A DNA stretch of 62,168 nt from an uncultured Victivallales bacterium (lineage in GTDB: Bacteria > Verrucomicrobiota > Lentisphaeria > Oligosphaerales > JAFGRS01): assembly GCA_903837355.1 (NCBI GenBank), contig CAILUI010000241.1, positions 1 to 62,168 of the forward strand, read 5' to 3'. Made by a program: the position numbers and the translations under genes. The notes below the pieces were generated by a model, which searched no databases, was not told the DNA's origin, and saw only the letters and a program-made list of their open reading frames with translations. Positions 59,916 through 62,168 of the stretch are shown here, piece by piece; the stretch's first letter is position 1; each line of letters begins with the position of its first letter.

Positions 59916-60792
59916 AGCTACCGCCGCGGCAGGCCTTGAGGTAGTTCAGACCCCGCACCTGCCCCGTCATCTCCAGATCGCCCTTGTAGACCGGGTCATG
60001 CCAGCCCTCGATGTCGATGCTCCCCGCATAGTTGTTCTGCCGCAGGATGGTGATGATGTCGGTCCAGTTACTGTCACCGAACCCCGGCGTGCGGTGGAAG
60101 ACGTAGGGCTTCGGGCCGTGGATACCGTCCTGACGGACGACGTCCCACAGCACCGAGGCATCCTTGCCGTGCAGGTTGAAGACGCGCGGCGCCCACTTGC
60201 GGAGCTGAGCGACCGGCTCGATCAAGTGCCCCATCTGGTGGCAGGGCTCCCACTGCAGCCCGAGGTTCGCCCCCGGCACCGCATCGAACATCTTCTCCCA
60301 GGCTGCCGGCGTGTGCGCGATATTCCAGTCGCCCGTCTGCCAGGTGCCGCCCATGTCGCAGTTCTCGAAGGCCAGACGGACGCCCTGGTCGGCGGCCCGC
60401 CGGGCCAGTTCGCCATAGACTTCCTTGAAGCGCGGCATGGACTCGTCGATACTCTTGCCGCGCAGGCGCCCGGTAAAGCCGCAGACGATATCGGTGTTGA
60501 ACAACCGCACCTTGTCGATCAGCCGTTCCCAGCCGCGCAGCGATTCGATGTCGTCCGGCTGCGTCTCGAGCGGATTGCCGAAGATACCCAGGCAACTGAT
60601 GACCGCGCCGGTGCCGGCCAACACCTCGTTCACCTCGGCCGCCAGGCGGTCGAGGTCGGTGTCGCCGAGGGTCTTCCAGAAGGTGATCTGGAAGCTCTCG
60701 AAGCCGTAGGGCAGGATCTGCCGGATGTACTCGGGGTTCTTCTGCCCCTTGTTCACCATCGTGCCGATGCGGATGCCTTCCTTCGTGAACAT
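59893..60792 (-). CDS. Sugar phosphate isomerase/epimerase family protein
   Basis: A 299-aa AP-endonuclease-2-like barrel, as in xylose isomerase-type sugar epimerases. GIRIGTMVNKGQKNPEYIRQ begins the barrel; ISCLGIFGNPLE, LAFENCDMGGTW (metal-binding Glu near 150), LGLQWEPCHQMGH (metal ligands Glu and His), FNLHGKDASV and GSIDIEGWHDP (metal Glu) are in order. No signal peptide, so cytoplasmic. ATG 60792 (MFTKEG) has GAGGAG 10 nt upstream; the earlier in-frame ATG does not. Overlaps the Vsr-like gene by 23 nt and lies 58 nt after the nitrilase-family gene. Substrate unknown. Confidence 0.87.
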   Translation of the reverse strand: MFTKEGIRIGTMVNKGQKNPEYIRQILPYGFESFQITFWKTLGDTDLDRLAAEVNEVLAGTGAVISCLGIFGNPLETQPDDIESLRGWERLIDKVRLFNTDIVCGFTGRLRGKSIDESMPRFKEVYGELARRAADQGVRLAFENCDMGGTWQTGDWNIAHTPAAWEKMFDAVPGANLGLQWEPCHQMGHLIEPVAQLRKWAPRVFNLHGKDASVLWDVVRQDGIHGPKPYVFHRTPGFGDSNWTDIITILRQNNYAGSIDIEGWHDPVYKGDLEMTGQVRGLNYLKACRGGSYVPNPEV

Positions 60793-60850
60793 GCGAGTCG
60801 CTCTCCTCAGGCTGCCTTGGTTGGGGATACGGGAACGCACCAGGAGCCGT

Positions 60851-61789
60851 TCAGGGCTCCGTGTTCTCGGCACGGTGTTGCAGAGCCCGCGCCCAGTAGT
60901 CGTCCAGGAGCTCGATCCCGAACTCGGCCACCAGGTCGCGCACGGTCAGGCCGTCCATCTCGTTGGTCACCAGCACACAGCCCAGGTGGCCAGGATCGCT
61001 GATGGTGACCCCACGGCCGTACTTCTGCTTCATGGCGCGGAACTTGCCGGTGTTGTAGTCGAGATGCGCCAAGGTGCAATCGAGGTTGACCTGCGTCGTG
61101 ACCGCGGCGACGTAGTTGGTGCTGTGGGCAACCTTTTCGCCGAGGGGGTCAATGACGGTGCACTCGGTCCCCGCGACGGCGCCGACAAAGTGGGCTCGGC
61201 AGTCGTAGGCCCAGACCGACTGCATGAGGCCACCATGGTACATGCTGCAGAAGACGATCAGATCGGGCCGCTGGGCCTTGTACGCCGCCCGCACCGGCGC
61301 AAAGTTGAGGTCGAAACAGATGGCGCAGGCGAGGCTGCCGAAGTCCGTCTGTACCAGGCGCGCCGCCTTGCCGCAGAGCATGCCGCCCTTGGTCGTCTCC
61401 TCCACCACCAGGTGATTCTTGTTGTAGATGCCGGCCACGTTACCGGCGCGATCCAGAATCTGGGTCGAGTTACGCCAGGTCCCGTCGGGGAGTTCCCGGG
61501 CTGCCGAGTAGGCGATGTAGCAGTGCTGCTCGCGGGCGGTGCTGGCGAAGACGTCCCGGATCTGGTCACCGCGGGTGCGGTAGTACTGCAGCCGCTGCTC
61601 CACGGAGTGGTTCGCGTAGCGATCGCAGGCCTCGGGCACCACGATCAGGTCCGGCCGATCTGGCAGAACCTGCTCAAACTGGGCCTTCCAGTGCCGGATC
61701 ATCTCGTCAACGGCCTGCTGGTGCGGCCGTGACGGCTCGCCCGCCAGCGGCCGCGGGCCCAAGGCGCTCAGTGTGATCTTCTTGGCCAT
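60851..61789 (-). CDS. Carbon-nitrogen hydrolase (nitrilase/amidase family)
   Basis: A 312-aa amidohydrolase of the nitrilase superfamily, cleaving C-N bonds through a Cys thioester. The Glu-Lys-Cys triad is visible: Glu in DLIVVPEACDRY (near 53), Lys in GIYNKNHLVVEE (near 127), Cys in LACAICFDLNF (near 163). DGTWRNSTQILDRAGNVAG is the usual mid-domain. Start ATG 61789 (MAKKITL) is the only one in place. First gene of the minus-strand run with the epimerase, Vsr-like and MDR genes. The substrate (amide, N-carbamoyl compound) is unknown. Confidence 0.88.
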   Translation of the reverse strand: MAKKITLSALGPRPLAGEPSRPHQQAVDEMIRHWKAQFEQVLPDRPDLIVVPEACDRYANHSVEQRLQYYRTRGDQIRDVFASTAREQHCYIAYSAARELPDGTWRNSTQILDRAGNVAGIYNKNHLVVEETTKGGMLCGKAARLVQTDFGSLACAICFDLNFAPVRAAYKAQRPDLIVFCSMYHGGLMQSVWAYDCRAHFVGAVAGTECTVIDPLGEKVAHSTNYVAAVTTQVNLDCTLAHLDYNTGKFRAMKQKYGRGVTISDPGHLGCVLVTNEMDGLTVRDLVAEFGIELLDDYWARALQHRAENTEP

Positions 61790-61984
61790 ATCCGTGCCTC
61801 ACTCCCGGCGCCGAGGATGCTGTCCGCGCCAGGTCAGACTATAGCCGTAGGCCCGCCCAGCGCCAAGGGCGCCCAGGGGCGCAGGTCAGCTCCGTAGGGG
61901 TTTCTGCTCCGCTTCCGGCTGCATCCGGCGGGTGGATGGGGCCACGTGGCTCTTGGGGGAGGCTTGCGGAGACGCCTGTCGTGA

Positions 61985-62168
61985 AGGCCAGACGGCGCGG
62001 AGCGCTGAAAGCGCGGCAATTCCTCAGCCCAGGGCACCGCCCTGGGAATGGAATCGTCAACGAGATTGAGCCCGACCGGGGCGGCATACCGCCCGTCCAT
62101 GGGCGGCGCACGCCAGGTATCGCGCCCCTTCGGGGCTAAGAATCTGGGGTATGCCCGGTCCCCAGGGC
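61985..62168. repeat. Structured dispersed repeat, cut by the window edge
   Basis: A gene-free gap of 379 bp begins at 61790. Its right part is a chain of hairpins: gcgct-gaa-agcgc (62002-62014), cccagggc-acc-gccctggg (62028-62046) and gcgcccc-ttcg-gggc (near 62121). A further copy of cccaggg ends the window. Strings such as 'gcgccccttcggggctaaga' are familiar dispersed intergenic repeats in planctobacterial genomes (from memory). A 67-codon frame across it looks like repeat translation and is not called. Confidence 0.5.

Noticed and set aside
61936..62139. 67-codon frame at the right edge
   Set aside because: Lies across hairpin repeats; looks like translated repeat, not a gene.

Overview
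The window is high-GC bacterial DNA with a chromosomal, non-phage gene content. Four prepilin-like proteins with the FTLIELLVVIAIIAI...AAMLLPALA leader and a C-terminal H-X9-DG-type motif, several secreted glycosidase-like proteins, a DUF1080-type domain, Gfo/Idh/MocA and sugar-epimerase families, and many dispersed palindromic repeats together suggest the PVC/planctobacterial side of the tree (Lentisphaerota-, Verrucomicrobiota- or Hydrogenedentes-like). That placement is an inference from family content; no rRNA or tRNA gene was recognised.

Layout. 304-1628 (+): an aminotransferase broken by one missing base. 1669-10086 (-): a four-gene glycogen operon read as debranching enzyme, stand-alone CBM48 protein, glycogen synthase, branching enzyme. 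The two largest enzymes look like the eukaryotic types. 10351-14902 (+): three prepilin-like genes with a shared promoter/leader, with folC between the first and second. 14979-18281 (+): a secreted GH42-like protein, followed by an 80-bp tandem array. 18705-30913 (-): a carbohydrate locus of GH42-like protein, BNR sialidase-like protein, a RAYT transposase inside its REP repeats, an SSS symporter, a Gfo/Idh/MocA oxidoreductase, and a coupled 1371-aa epimerase/DUF1080/HEAT fusion. 31356-32654 (-): DEAD-box helicase with a long leader. 33171-37464 (+): GH127 arabinofuranosidase, M14-like peptidase and TrmA-like methyltransferase. 37511-37681: a long multi-arm inverted-repeat element. 37781-44335 (+): a 2184-aa surface protein with three VWA modules and two calcium-loop modules. 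44458-48972: a hydroxyacid dehydrogenase, SixA, a fourth prepilin, and a VIT/VWA protein. 49143-55059 (+): a run of glycosidase-like protein, ThiM, URO-D-like protein, TsaD and FAD oxidoreductase. 55196-61789 (-): FGGY kinase, membrane protein, XRE/zinc-ribbon regulator, MDR dehydrogenase, a degenerate Vsr-like protein, sugar epimerase and nitrilase-family amidohydrolase. The right edge lies inside a structured dispersed repeat.

How the genes may work together. The glycogen operon has chain synthesis, branching and complete debranching, but no ADP-glucose pyrophosphorylase or phosphorylase in view. The 14979-37464 genes look like breakdown and uptake of plant- or algal-type glycans: secreted galactosidase-like and sialidase-like proteins, an arabinofuranosidase, a Na+/solute symporter, and oxidoreductase/epimerase functions. 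The prepilins and the giant VWA protein point to an elaborate cell surface. Repeats are unusually rich: REP/RAYT, 80-, 16- and 15-bp tandem arrays, and at least three palindromic families.
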